DNA of 64,000 nt from Gossypium raimondii (taxonomy: Eukaryota; Streptophyta; Magnoliopsida; Malvales; Malvaceae), in contig NC_068567.1 in assembly GCF_025698545.1 (NCBI RefSeq), forward strand, positions 3,782,001 through 3,846,000, written 5' to 3'. Position 1 is the stretch's first letter. The number at the start of each line of letters is the position of its first letter. The notes under the pieces were generated by a model, which had not been told where the DNA came from, ran no database searches, and saw nothing but the letters and a program-made list of their open reading frames with translations. Below, piece by piece: positions 10,466 to 22,695 of the stretch. A program made the translations under genes and the position numbers.

Positions 10466-10567
10466 CGATGAATTATGAAAGGAGGATAAAACTCTAACAA
10501 CAACACGAGTAATACAACTTGAGCTCAAGTCAGACCTGCGGCGGTGAACACCCTAACCATCAAGTAG
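10466..10567 (-). mobile_element. SINE-like insertion beside exon 1 of DUF4220 copy 1
   Basis: The minus strand contains 'gatggttagggtgttcac' followed by 'gacttgagctcaagttg', an A-box/B-box-like arrangement. It is similar in order and wording to a plus-strand copy at about 39340-39440 (gatggccagggtgttcac ... tgggttcgagtcac). Equivalent copies lie at about 24406-24492 and 36504-36593. The exon 1b flank at about 38180-38230 lacks it, so it behaves like an insertion. Confidence 0.5.
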
Positions 10568-10948
10568 GCACATCTTTGGTGTATTTCGATTGCTCAACGA
10601 TAGCATCCCTCACAATGATACTTACAAGTAAGTAGTAATAATTTGATTTTTTTTATCTATTTATTTTCATTTATCAAACTAAAAATAGTAATTATTTGAT
10701 AAAAAGATCTCTCTTGTCTCTCTGAATTTCTAAAAATAGTAATCTAATTATTAAATAATTTTTCTAATATTAGAAATATTTAATTTACGTAGTTGGATGA
10801 AAATGTTTAAACCCCTATTTACTAAAAAAAGTAATTGAAAATATATTTTACAAAAATATTATGGAAAAAATGTTTAATACTTATTATAAAATATTTAACG
10901 AGTTGGTGTCTCGAGTTAATTGGGTATCAACTCGTTACTAAAAACTAG

Positions 10949-11750
10949 GTAAACAACACATATAGTTAGCCAACTATAAAAAATTTTAGGCACTTAAAAT
11001 AAAATTTACAATTTAAGCACCCACGTTACATAGTTTGATCATTTTGGTCACTCCTATTAAAATTACAAATGACAAGTTGATGTAGCAGTTAAAAATTAGT
11101 ATAGTAACAAATTTAACCTTCAAATTTTACATATAATATCAATTTAGTCATAATCTTAAAAATTAACCATCAAAATTTACATATGTACTCAAATCCTAAT
11201 TCTAAAAAATCAAAGAAAGATATAAAATTACATAAATATTTTTTAAAAATATAATAATAAATTTAAATTTCATTTTAATATTAATATTAAATAAAATAAA
11301 AATTCCCCTCAACCCTCCCTCTCGGACCTCCCACCACCTCTGTCCTCGTCTCCCATCCCTTAACGATATGGGAGGGTGGGCATTTTATTTTATTTAATAT
11401 AAATATAAATATATTTAGTAGATATTGATATCAAATTTAAATTTATTATTATATTTTTTGAAAATATTTATATACCTTCATATTTTTTTTTACTTTTTTA
11501 GAATTAGGATCAAATTAAGAATATTTGTAAGTTTTGAGAGTTAATTTTTAAAATTAGGATTAAATTGATATTATATATAAATGTTGAAGACTAAATTTGT
11601 TATTATACCAATTTTTAACTACTTGTCATTTGTGATTTTAACGGAATGACCAAAATAACTGAACTATATAACTTGAGTGCTTAAATTGTGAACTTTTATT
11701 TTGAGTGCTTAAAAGAATTTTTTATAATTGGATGACTATCTGTGGTTTAC
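10949..11750. mobile_element. Large fold-back (palindromic) MITE in intron 1 of copy 1
   Basis: Two inverted arms of roughly 360 bp each (about 10949-11330 and 11370-11750) flank a short GC-richer centre (gggatgggagacgag on one strand). The ends read ggtaaacaacacatatagtt and, inverted, gagtaaaccacagatagtc. Flanking 'aaaaacta' and 'aacaaacta' suggest a worn 8-9 bp target duplication, compatible with a Mutator-type MITE. The same element lies at 24878-25692. Copy 3 keeps only its first 100 bp, at about 36985-37075. Confidence 0.7.
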
Positions 11751-12010
11751 TCAACAAACTAATATTTGTTTTCTTTTAAATGATTACTAATATTATTATG
11801 ATTATGACTATTTATGTAGTTTACTCAAAAAACCTAACAGTTTATCCACATCACGGGTGATCTATAATCAAGTACTAATTGAAAGTTTATATAAAAAGCA
11901 AATGAAGCTTTAGTTGAAATGTTAAATTTGAAGGTCTAAAATCCATAATGATTTAAGTTTAAACCTCACATATGGGGATCTATGAATACTTTTTCGGAGT
12001 TCATAGCTAC

Positions 12011-12404
12011 TAGACCTAATAATGGATTGGGTCATCTATCCAAGCCCAAAGACTCATCTAAAAAATAGGTTTAGACAAAAAATAAAATCTTTTTTTAAGC
12101 AGGTCGGGCCTCAAGCAATATTTTTGACTCCGGCCCAACCCCGACCCAAATCACATTACTATATATATTTTTAATTTGTTAGGAAACATTTATTTTAATA
12201 TTTTTAGTGTATTTAATGTATTATATTTTTAAAATTTGTTTTTATATAATAATCTATAAAAAATTTATTACGATTGCGTCGGATCAAACTCGAATTCAGC
12301 ATTTTAATATGGGTCGAGCTTGAGCAAAATTTTAAACACATTTTTTAAGCTGGACCAAATCTGAACCTATAATTCTATATCGACTCAACCCAAGATCAGA
12401 TCTA
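12011..12404. mobile_element. hAT-type MITE of the GGGCC family, decayed
   Basis: It begins tagacctaataatgg and ends caagatcagatcta, which are inverted versions of each other and match the ends of the clean copy at 63289-63873. The inside keeps 'cggcccaaccccgaccc'. No target duplication remains. Confidence 0.6.
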
Positions 12405-14767
12405 GCGGATACCTTCCAAACACTTATTAGTACTCATTTAAAGAGCTGTAGTATAGCATAGATTATTAATGACTACAATAAATCTAAAGTACTAGAATGT
12501 GTTTACTCAAATAAATATCACCGCTATTAATAGCACGATTTGAATTCGTATCAATAAATATTCGAGAATAACTTTAACCACTATGAATTAGAATTAAATA
12601 ATTAATTCCCAGAATAAATGAAAAATCATTCAATAATGCTTAACATTTTTTGTTAAATTCCAGTTGCCAGTGTAATGATGTTCCTAGAGATCAGGGATAA
12701 AGCATTTCTGAGAAAGTTGTCGGATCGTATACTATCTCTTTGGCTGGAATGGGAACTCCGGGCAATGGTAATCGTCAGCCTCACCGTTCAACTTACACTG
12801 ATAAAACTTGGAAGTCGACGGAGATTCAGCGATAGAAATTCAAAGACGGTCTCTTTTTTTCTTTGGACCCGATACTTGTTCGCAGATTGGTTGGCCGCAT
12901 CAGCCTTGGGTACCCTCCTCAAAAGTAGAAAGGATAAAGTAACCGATCCTCTAGTTCTATTTTGGGCTCCATTCTTGCTCTTGCATTTGGGTGGCCTCGA
13001 TACCATCACCGCTTACTCATTGTCGGACAATGAACTCTGGCCACGACATTTCTTTGGGATGTGTTTCCATATTGGAGTGGCTCTCTATGTATATGTCAAG
13101 TTCTGGACAATAGCAATGCCACCGGTCATCTTCATGGCCATTCCAATATTCATTATTGGGGTTATCAAGTAAGGGGAAAGGGTTTGGTCTCTCTTCAAAG
13201 CTAGTAGCGTCCGGTTTAGGAAATCTGTGTTTTCTGATGACAAAGGTTCTCCATTGGAAGTTGAGCATTCACAGTGGCCTTCAGAAAGAGGTATGCGTTT
13301 GACGTTGGAAGAATACTTAGAGCCGAAACAAATTAAGGTAAAATACGGAGCTCTTTATCGAGCATTTCATTTGTTTCAAGTGTTCAAGCCCATGTTTGCA
13401 TATCTCAAGCTCAGAATTTACCAAAATTTGAGTTACGTATTTCAGCTGGACCAGGCCAAAGTTAGTGCAGAAGCGGCCTTCACAATTGTGGAGATTGAGC
13501 TTGGATTCCTTTATGATCTGCTGTATACAAAGATTCCTATAGTTATAACTCGACCCGGTGTAATTCTTCGCTTCATTTGCTTATCCTTCATCACTTGCAC
13601 GCTGCTTGCCTTCTTTGCTTTTGTCAAGCAACACGACTTCTGAGTTGACATTGTCGTATCCTACTTGTTAATGGTCGGTGCCATCTTTCTTGAAATTTAT
13701 TCTGCCCTTCTGTATCTTAGCTCGGATTGGGGACTCTACTGGTTAGCCCAACAAAACAACAGGTTTCTTAGGCGTATTGGTTCTAACTTAGTTCGTTTCA
13801 CTAAGCCCAAGGAGGGAATTCGGTCCATGGCACAACACAGCCTGCTAGAGTATTGCCTGCCGCCCAGGAAACTGAATCTTGTTGCAGTTTTAAACTTCTT
13901 TGACTCTGAGGACAGAACGGGGAAGTACTTACAAACCGGTTGGAAAGAGGTAAGTTCCGAGTTGAAATAGTTTATCTACTCCGGTCTCCAAGAAAAACGA
14001 AAAAATACGCAGAGACCGACTTCAAAAATCTCTCTGAGTTATTGGATGATAGAGGTTCAAGTGTGCTTAAAGGAATGGGAGGGTCATTTGAAGACATTCT
14101 TTGGAGTGTATGCGAGGTCGAATTCACCCACAGTCTCCTCCTATGGCATGTTGCTACAGAAGTTGTTTTCCACGACGACAATCACCAGTATCGAGCCGTG
14201 AAACTCGAGCCGTATTGCCAAATAAGTAAGGCCTTATCTGATTATATGATGTACCTTATTTTTCTATGTCCCGCAATGCTTCCCGAAGGGATTTGTAACA
14301 TAAGGCACCAAGATACCTGCACTGAAGCGAAGAACTTCGCCCTCGACAAGTTCCAATTCAAGGAAGCTGTCAGAGGGTTGTTTGGGATGCACATTAGATC
14401 TCGATCGTTCTTTATCCAGATGGGTAGGTCGAGGAAGTTGGCCTTCTTTGAAGGGTGCCAAATCGTAGAGCAATTGCAGAGTTTGGTATCTATGTTCCAA
14501 TGGGATAACCAAGATAAATGGAAACTGATAGCGGATCTGTGGCTGGACATGCTGACTTATGCCACGGCTCAATGTTCGTGGAAAGAGCATGCTAGCCAAC
14601 TCCAGCATGGTGAGGAATTCTTAACCCATGTTGCACTTCTCATGGCACATCTTGGTTTGAGTAAGAGAATTCAAATGGTGCCATTGCCCAAAATGCTTGA
14701 AGAAGTCGATTTTGAGCCTAATTTTCATTGGGACAAGCTTTACCGATTGACTTCTTACTTGGCTTAA

Positions 14768-15075
14768 ATTTTATATATGTATTTAAATGAAGAGACTACT
14801 TATATCTAATAAAATAAAATTTTAGATGTTAAAAAGCTTAAGATTTTTATTTCCAAATTACGTTGTACCAAATAAAATTTTATCACAAATCAACATCTTT
14901 TTAAAGGAAAAGAAAAGTCATAATTAGCATTGCCTTTTTTTTAATGCAACTGATCATGAGTCGAGTCAAATTTATAAAATAAATTTCAATGCATTGGCTA
15001 AATGATACAAAATAGACACCATTTGTGTTCTTGATGCTATAGCATTCCATCTTACATGATAAAGCACAATGCATT
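14768..15075 (+). repeat. 3' flank of copy 1 with orphan DLH 3'-UTR segment
   Basis: After the DUF4220 stop the sequence follows the copy 2 flank to about 14970. It then jumps to the DLH-3'-UTR-like segment (14971-15075), omitting about 800 bp present at 28965-29774. It ends at 'gcatta' and joins LINE sequence. Confidence 0.75.
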
Positions 15076-15501
15076 ACTAAAACACCGATGCTAATCGGGA
15101 TATTATATAGCGGTGGAATAAAGTCATTGTTGGGAAGCAAATTTGGGATATTATTTGTACTAAATCTTCTCTATGGGTTGTTTGGATTGCTAAGAACAAG
15201 TTAAAGCTCATCAGTTTTTGGGGCATTACTAAAACACCAGATGCTAACTGGGTATGGAACATTTACTTGATTTGAGAAAGTCTTTGAAAGAGCTTTTTAT
15301 ATATAAATAGGTAAGAGGAGAACTTAGCTTTTGGTTTGACCCATGGTTGAATGGTTGATACAGATATTCCAAAAGTTACTATTGTTAAAGACGTCTGGAG
15401 GAATGGAAGATGGCGAGTGGCGACTACCTGACCCGATGGATCAGTTGACTCTTCAGGCATGGGAGGAAGTGCAGAAGTTCTCTTTACCTACAACTGAAGA
15501 C
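15076..15501 (+). mobile_element. LINE tail, left part (interrupted by copia-2)
   Basis: Same 5'-truncated LINE as at 2196 and 29881. It is intact through the point where copia-1 inserted in the other copy (about 15395) and is broken at 15501 by copia-2. Confidence 0.75.
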
Positions 15502-15987
15502 TGTTGGAACCGAAAGCAACACACAGCAAGTTCAACAAGAAACTTGCCAAGCAAGGATCGAGACTTGCAGCAGAAACAAAATAGAAAAACAAAACAATCT
15601 TAAAAGCAAAGCTAAAATAGAGAGCATATGGATGAAATCTTGTTGAATTCATTCAAAAAACTGAATATGGCATAAAGCCAATACATAAACAAGCTTACAA
15701 CTTGACAAAACAGTAGGTTAACCTAATCACAACCTACTACCACTAACAAACATAGTAACTTGAGCTAATTAACTTGTCCAACACAACAAAGCTGATTAAT
15801 CAGCTCAATCACCATCAATTTTACATCAAATATAAACCTAATATAGTTAAAATACAACTAAGTTACATTACACAAACTTAAAATACAAAATGAATCAAAA
15901 ACATGCTTGCTGGCTTGATGAACTAGCAGCTTCTGCATGTGATGGCCTCGACTGTTTTGGTTGCTGCATGCTGACCATGCTTCAACA
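15502..15987 (-). repeat. Copia-2 3' LTR
   Basis: Begins tgttggaacc and ends ttcaaca on the plus strand. It pairs with 19987-20473. Confidence 0.95.
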
Positions 15988-18900
15988 CTCCTCCTTGGTT
16001 AGCATGTTGCAAACTCCCATCTTAGCTCTCAAATGTTGAAACTTTGAAACACTGAGAGCCTTTGTCAAAATATCAGCTATTTGCTCTTCAGAACTGCAAT
16101 AAACCAGTTTAATAACATGAGCTTGCTCCATTTCTCGAGCTGCATGAAGCTTGATAATAAAATGCTTGGTCCTCCCATGAAAAACAGGGTTCTTTGCAAT
16201 TGCAACAGCAGATTGGTTATCACACATTATCTCTGTTGCTTCATTTTGCTCATGGTTAATGTCTGTCAAAATTTTTCTAAGCCATATGGCTTGATTGACT
16301 GCTGCAGCAGTAGCCACATATTCTGCCTCTGCAGTCGATTGAGCTACTACTCCCTGCTTCTTTGAGCTCCAGCAAATCATAACAGAGCCAAGGTTGAATG
16401 CATAACCTGTAGTGCTCTTCATATCATCCAATGAACTAGCCCAATCACTGTCACAATAGCCAACTAGCTTCAAGTTTTCAGCCTTGGTAAACAACATTCC
16501 ATAGGACAAGGTTCCCTTGATGTATCTTAGAACTCTTTTTACAGCTCTAAAGTGACTTTCATTTGAACAATGCATGAACCTCGAGAGTAGACTCACAGCA
16601 TACATTATGTCAGGTCTAGTAGCAGTCAAATACAGCAAACATCCAACTAGACTTCGATAGGTTGTTTCACAAACCTTTTCATGCTTATCTTGGCTCGATA
16701 GCTTTTCTCCAACAGCAACTGATGTGCTGGTTGCTTTGCAATTCTCCATTGAGAATTTGTTGAGAACCTTCATAGCAAAGGTCTTTTGACTTAGCTAAAT
16801 TCCAGTTTCAGCTTGAGTTACTTCCATGCCTAAGAAATAAGACATCAATTCCAAGTCTGACATCTCAAAGTGATGTTGCATTTTGGCTTTAAAGTTGATT
16901 AGCATCTCTCGATCTCTTCCTGTCACTAGTAAGTCATCGACATATATTGACACAATGAGCTGAATTTCAGCACTAGTCAATTTAACATACAGTGTTGGCT
17001 CGCTGAGACTCCTTTCGAATCCTTGACTGGTCAGATAACCATCTATTCTACTATACCAAGCCCTTGGAGCCTGTTTCAAGCCATACAAGGCTTTGTTGAG
17101 CTTGTAAACCATTTCTTCCTTGCCAGACACTTTGAAGCCTTGAGGCTGCTCCACATAAATTTCTTCTTCAAGCAATCCATTAAGAAATGCTGATTTTACA
17201 TCAAGTTGGTGTATCATCTACTGCTTTTGTGCTACTAAGGAAACTAGCAGCCTTATAGTATCGAGCCTAGCCACTGGTGCAAAAGTCTCCAGGTAATCTG
17301 TTCCATACCTTTGACTGAAGCCTTTACAACCAATCTAGCCTTTAACTTGTTTAGGCTACCATCAGCATTGTTTTTAACTCGATAGAACCATTTGACACCA
17401 ATAATCTTCCTATTTGTTGGTCTTTCAACCAGACTCTAGGTCTGATTCTTTTCAATCATTCTGATTTCTTCAATCATTGCCTGCTTCCATCCCTCCTGGC
17501 TTTCTGCCTCTTCAAAGCAGCTTGGTTCAACAATGGCCACTTGTGCCCTTTCATAGACATCATTCAATGATCGAGTGCCTCTGACTGGAACATCATCTAC
17601 ATCCATTTCAAATGTGTTTTGATCAGTTTCAGCTTGGTCCAATGCCAGGTCTTCAGTTACTGCCTCTGGTTCAGCCTTCTCCTAATTCCAGCATCCCTTT
17701 TCATTGAACACAACGTCCCTGCTCACCAGTATCTTGTTTGTAGCAGGTTCTAGGATTCTGTAGCCCTTTTTAACCATGCTATAACCGATTAGGATCCCTG
17801 CTTGAGCCATTTTATCTAGCTTCCCTCTCTTTGCAGCTGGGACTTGTGTATAACACAAACAGCCAAAAGTTCTGAGATGAGCCAGTGATGGCTTGAATCC
17901 AAATCAGGCTTCAAATGGAGTCTTTTGAGCTAGGGCCTTGGTTAGGAGCCTATTTTGGAGATAGACTGCAGTGTTAACAGCTTCAGCCCACAGAGTTTTG
18001 GGCAAATTCTTCTCAAACAGAAGACATCTTGCCATATTCATCAAACTTCTGTTTTTTCTTTCACTTACCCCATTCTGCTGAGGTGTATACACATTAGTTA
18101 GCTGGTGTTTGATGCCTGCTTCTTCACAGTAGGCTTGGAACTGAGCTGAGGTATACTCAGTTCCATTGTCTGACCTCAGTGCTTTAAGTTTGCAACCAGA
18201 CTTAGTTTCAACAGCAGCCTTATACTTCAAGAACACAGATGCAACTTCTGATTTCTGCTTTAGAAAATAAATCCAGCAGTATCTTGTATAATCATCAATA
18301 AAGAGAATAAAGTACTTGTTTCCTTTGAGAGTCTCAGTCTTCATTGGTCCACACACATCAGTGTGCACAAGTTGCAGCTTCTCTGATGCTCTCCATGCTG
18401 TGCTTGCAGGAAATGGTAATCTTGCCAATTTTCCTTGTTGACATGTTTCACAAAGCTCATCATTCTTTACTAAATCGATGAAGTTTTCAGCTAGACCTTC
18501 ATTGGCCATCTGAGCTATGGATTTGTAGTTTGCATGTCCAAGCCTCTGGTGCCAGAGTCTGGAGTCATCAGTGGAGGCTATGCAGGCTGAATGTAGGTTA
18601 TTTGGCCAGTCTACTTCAAAACATTTATCAGTCATAGTGACTGTTATGAGGTTTGATCTACTTGGATAAAAAATTTAACATTCTTTCTCCTTGAACACAA
18701 CTGAGTAACCTTTCTTAAGTAGTTGAGTTATACTGAGAAGGTTCCTATTGATTTTAGGTACCAAAAGTACATTTGATATGATTTTGCCACCTGTTAGAGT
18801 ATAGATCAGTACATCTCCTCTTCCTTCAGCATTTATGAACTGACCATTTCCAATTTTCACCTTGGTTTTGCAGGTTCTGTCCAAGGTTTTGAAGATAGTT

Positions 18901-19930
18901 TCATCTGGTGACATGTGGTTTGTACAACCACTGTCTAAAAGCCAGCCCTTTGAACCCTTCTTCTGATTTGCTGCACATGACGCAGCAAAAACTTGTTCTT
19001 CTTGATCACTACTCTCTTCAGGCACTCGAGCTTCTGCTTTTTGTTGATGAAACTGATTCTGTCTTGGTTTGCTTCTGTTCTTGCAAACCTTTTCAACATG
19101 GCCCTTTTTCTTGCAGTGTTGGCATACTGCATCTGGTCTAAACCAGCATCTATCTTCTGGATGACCAGCTCTTTTACAGTGTCTGCAGAGTTGGTCACTG
19201 CTCCTAGCAGCATCGGGCTTACGCCTGTTTTTCTAGAACTTTTTGCCTTTATGAGCATTAATTCTCAAGGCTTCTTTTGTTTTGGCTTGAAAAGCCCTTC
19301 TTGGTGCTCCTCTTGTCTGCTAGCTCTTCTTTGCTGTTGTGCATACAAGGCATTGATTAGCTCAGTTAAGGAGATAGTTGTTAAGTCCCTTGAGTCTTCG
19401 AGGGATGAAATTTTAGCTTCATACCTCTCTGGTAGAGTGGACATGACTTTCTCAACTATTCTAGCTTCACTGAATTTCTCTCCAAGGAGCCTTATGCTGT
19501 TTACAACAGCCATAATTCGATCTGAATACTGCTTGACTGTTTCTTCATCTTTCATTTTGAGATTTTCAAAATCTCTTCTCAAGTTGAGCAGCTGTTGTTG
19601 CCTTGTTCTCCCAGTCCCCTGAAACTCTTCTTTTAGCTTGTCCCAAGCCTCCTTTGGTGTTTCACAGGCCATGATCCTCATGAAGATCACATCTGTCACA
19701 CAGTTTTGTATGCATGACATGGCCTTGTGCCTTTTTGTTCTTTCATCAGTGTGTTGCCTTATATGTGAAACTGTTGGATTAGCTCGAAGAGGTGCTGGCT
19801 CAGCATCTGAGTTAACAACTTCCCATAGGTTGAATGCCTGCAAGTAAGTCCTCATCTTAACTGCCCAAATGTTGAAGCCCTCTCCATTGAAGACAGGTGG
19901 TGAAGCTGGTGAAAAATATGATGAAGCCAT
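15988..19930 (-). pseudogene. Copia-2 gag-pol polyprotein, broken
   Basis: Gag starts at ATG 19930 (M-A-S-S-Y-F) and contains a UBN2-type domain. A 1-bp loss near 19290 shifts the frame. Two CCHC knuckles follow (about 19190-19148 and 19128-19083), then the protease motif L-L-D-S-G-C at about 18935. Integrase lies at about 18570-17904: H-x3-H and C-x2-C zinc binding, then the D, D, E residues in V-H-T-D-V-C, L-R-S-D-N-G and N-G-V-S-E-R. Reverse transcriptase has Y-V-D-D-L-L near 16935. RNase H with D-S-D-W-A-S and D-N-Q-S-A-V-A-I-A-K ends at TGA 15982, inside the LTR. In-frame stops occur at 18675, 17904, 17436, 17218 and 16795 and near 19236 and 17685. Three of these fall where copia proteins have a conserved Trp. 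Confidence 0.95.
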
Positions 19931-19986
19931 GGTTCCTGGTACTGAACTACAACAGGTCCTCAAAGAATATGGCTCTAGATACCAAT

Positions 19987-20473
19987 TGTTGGAACCGAGA
20001 GCAACACACAGCAAGTTCAACAAGAAACTTGCCAGGCAAGGATCGAGACTTGCAGCAGAAACAAAGCAGAAAAATAAAACAATCTTTAAAGCAAAGCTAA
20101 AATAGAGAGCATATGGATGAAATCTGGCTTGAATTCATTCAAAAAACTGAATATGGCATAAAGCCAATACATAAACAAGCTTACAACTTGACAAAACAGT
20201 AGGTTAACCTAATCACAACTTACTACCACTAACAAACATAGTAACTTGAGCTAATTAACTTGTCCAACACAACAAAGCTGATTAATCAGCTCAATCACCA
20301 TCAATTTTACATCAAACATAAACCTAATATAGTTAAAATACAACTCAGTTACATTACACAAACTTAAAATACAAAATGAATCAAAAACATGCTTGCTGGC
20401 TTGATGAACTAGCAGCTTCTGCATGTGATGGCCTCAACTGTTTTGGTTGCTGCATGCTGACCATGCTTCAACA
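19987..20473 (-). repeat. Copia-2 5' LTR
   Basis: 487 bp, preceding gag on the minus strand. It ends next to the primer binding site TGGTATCTAGAGCCA. Confidence 0.95.
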
Positions 20474-20478
20474 AAGAC

Positions 20479-20940
20479 ACTATTGCTTCTGCTTGGGAAG
20501 CTATTAGAGATTGTAAGCCACAAGTGAACTGGTATAAGTTCCTGTGGGTCAAACTTAAATCACGAATAGGCTTGCTACTAAAGAGAGGTTGTTTCGATGG
20601 AAGATTACGTCTGATGACTTGTGCAGCTTTTGTTCTTCTCATAAAGAGATTGTCGAGCACATTTTCTTTGAATGCTCTATTTCTGGCACAGTTTGGAAGG
20701 ATGTATTACAGAGGTATGACTTACATATAAACATCTTACATTGGAGGAGGAAAGTTAGTTGGTTTACTAGAAAGACCATGGGGAAAAATCCATTGGCTAT
20801 TACAAGAAGGATAGCCTTCCTTGCTACAGTTTACTGGTTATGGAGGGAGAGAAACTCATGTTTTTTAAAACACAAGCCATTTATTTACATAATTTTTCTT
20901 GCAATTACATAGGTGGAGATAGATAGAGACAATTATGGTA
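20479..20940 (+). mobile_element. LINE tail, right part, with zf-RVT remnant
   Basis: Resumes the LINE broken at 15501. The frame at 20589-20912 (107 codons) encodes a clean zf-RVT remnant, with C-S-F-C-S-S-H-K-E, E-H-I-F-F-E-C and W-L-W-R-E-R-N. It ends after gatagatagagacaatt. Confidence 0.85.
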
Positions 20941-22695
20941 CTGACATAGTGTTTGTTTAGATTTTTACCTCGAGTTTTTGGAGTATAGTTAATAATATCA
21001 AATCACCTTCTTGATTTGTATGGAGCCATAGTTAATTTTTTTAAACACTCATTTAACACGAGTTCAAATCGACTGAACTCATTTAAACTGAAATAAATTA
21101 TATCAAGTCACCTATTAATACTCGCTGGAGTGAGTTAAAATATTGAAAGAAAGCGTGTCCTCAATTGAATATTCTTTACCCCTTTGCATAATTGCATCAA
21201 TTCATTGTTTATCCACCACTCCAAGTTTATAATTATTCTCTTCTATAATAACTTTTAAATGAATGAAGTTATTCTAACAAGTTCCGACTATTATTATATA
21301 TGTTCTTCTTTATATATATATGATAAACATATCATTACTTAGTTATAAATTATTATTTTTTTCTTTTTAAAGTATTTAACTAATCTTTTGTATTCAATAG
21401 ATGATCTACTAAGCGGATAGATGCTGACCACGAGTTTTAAAGTTGCTCCTCCATATCCAAGGCGAGAATCGAATCCTCGACCACTAATTAAGGTAATAAA
21501 ATTATTACCATCTCATTTAAACTCTCGTGATTAATTAAAAAATTTTTAATGTAATAAAATATAAACATTCACCTAAAATAAAGTGAGTAAAATGTTATTT
21601 TAATTATTTCGATTTTTATAATTTATTCTTCATGCCTTCAATCTTGCTTACTGAACTTGCCCAATTGGCAGTATGCTATTTCTATTTTTTTAACAACAAC
21701 AATAACAACAATAATAATAACTGCATATATAAGATTGAACATGTATTTAATAAAAATTATATATAAATTCAATTGGTGTCACCCATCAACCGTTCTCAAC
21801 TCAATCATAAAGTTTGTAAAATATTTTAACAAATAAATATTATTGGCGCAATTGGCCCTTCAACTTTGCAAAAAAATTATTTTAGCCATCAATTTAAATT
21901 TTCACCTCATTTATCCCTTGAAATTGTCTTATTTTTCAAATCACCCCAAAATGAATAGAAAAGCTAACGTTTGTTAGCTTTACTGATGTGGCATCCACAT
22001 GACAGTCCACGTGTATTTCACGTTAGCAATTATTTTTTTAATATTTAAAAATATTTTTATATTTTATAATATTTCAATAATTTTTATATAGTTTTTGAAT
22101 TTTTAAAAATTTATTTATTTTTGACATGGCAACCCATGTGTATGCCACGTCAACAAAGTTAACAAGCGTTAACTTTTTCATTCTTTTTGGGTAATTTGAC
22201 AAACATCATAACTTTAAGGGTTGAAAGATTCGAAAAAAAAAATTAAATTGACTTCAGTTGCTAAAATAGAATTTGTCAACTCGACTAACTCGAAATCTTT
22301 TGACCCGATTCGACTCGATACGATTGAATATTCACCATTAGTTAATAATGTCAAATCACCGTTTTAACTTATATGAAACAGTGGTTAATTTTTTTTCAAA
22401 CACTCGTTTAACATGAGTTAAACCATGTGACCTCATTTCAACTAAAATAAATAATTTCAAATCACCTATTAACAATAATTGGGGTGTGATGTCTACAGTT
22501 GAATATTCTTTACCTCTTTGCCTAATTGCATCTATTCATTGCTTATCAGCTAATCCAAGTTTATAATTATTCTCTTCTACAATAACTTTTAAATGAATGA
22601 AGTTACTCTAGCAATTTCCCGACTATTATTATCATATCTGTTTTTTTTATACAATGCCTAAAATTATTTATAATCTCTCTCAATCATTAAATAGG
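20941..22695. other. Spacer between copy 1 and copy 2, no gene
   Basis: AT-rich. 20941-22250 closely matches 30780-32080. A SINE-like stretch (box B: ggattcgattctcg on the minus strand) sits at about 21440-21540. Another repeat with mirrored 'acgtgtatttcacgttagc' and 'tgtatgccacgtcaac' segments is at about 21840-22230. From about 22240 it matches the flank of copy 1 at about 9060. Confidence 0.6.

Larger units (their letters stand above)
8721..10599. other. 5' flank of DUF4220 copy 1, no gene seen
   Basis: AT-rich sequence matching 22250-24530 (copy 2) and 34150-36640 (copy 3). It lacks the hAT-type MITE found in the other two copies: the empty site is 'taaatagg' at about 9399. Two stretches look like tRNA-derived SINE heads on the minus strand. 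The first has box A at 9466-9477 (TAGCTCAATTGG) and box B at 9422-9434. The second lies at about 9700-9790. No ORF deserves calling. Confidence 0.6.
10615..14767 (+). pseudogene. DUF4220/DUF594 gene, copy 1 (broken)
   Basis: This family is plant-specific: multi-pass membrane proteins with an N-terminal DUF4220 and a C-terminal DUF594, of unknown biochemical function. Exon 1 would encode M-I-L-T from ATG 10615 and has a good donor (GTAAGT at 10628). Exon 2 starts at 12664 after 'attccag' and carries ATG 12675. Compared with intact copy 2 the frame is broken by TAT to TAA (13170-13172), CGA to TGA (13641-13643) and CAG to TAG (13968-13970). A 1-bp deletion in an A run at 14000-14005 shifts the last part, which is open to the normal stop at 14765. 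The signature G-G-L-D-T-I-T-A-Y and the DUF594 motif (T-H-V-A-L-L-M-A-H-L-G-L) are still readable. Intron 1 (10628-12663) contains a large fold-back element and a MITE. Confidence 0.93.
15502..20473 (-). mobile_element. Copia-2: full-length but inactive Ty1/copia retrotransposon
   Basis: A 4972-bp minus-strand element. LTRs are 15502-15987 and 19987-20473, with 5-bp target duplications 'aagac' (15497-15501 and 20474-20478). The primer binding site is at about 19968-19984, TGGTATCTAGAGCCA on the minus strand. The polypurine tract (ccaaggaggag) lies at 15988-15998 next to the 3' LTR. Domain order is gag, two zinc knuckles, protease, integrase, reverse transcriptase, RNase H, which is the copia order. 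The polyprotein has about seven stops and a frameshift. By eye the LTRs differ at roughly a dozen sites, so it is somewhat older than copia-1. Confidence 0.96.

Noticed and set aside
18935-19622. ORFs of 107 codons (minus) and 209 codons (plus) inside copia-2
   Set aside because: The two zinc knuckles and the protease read in another minus-strand frame. These are shadow frames.
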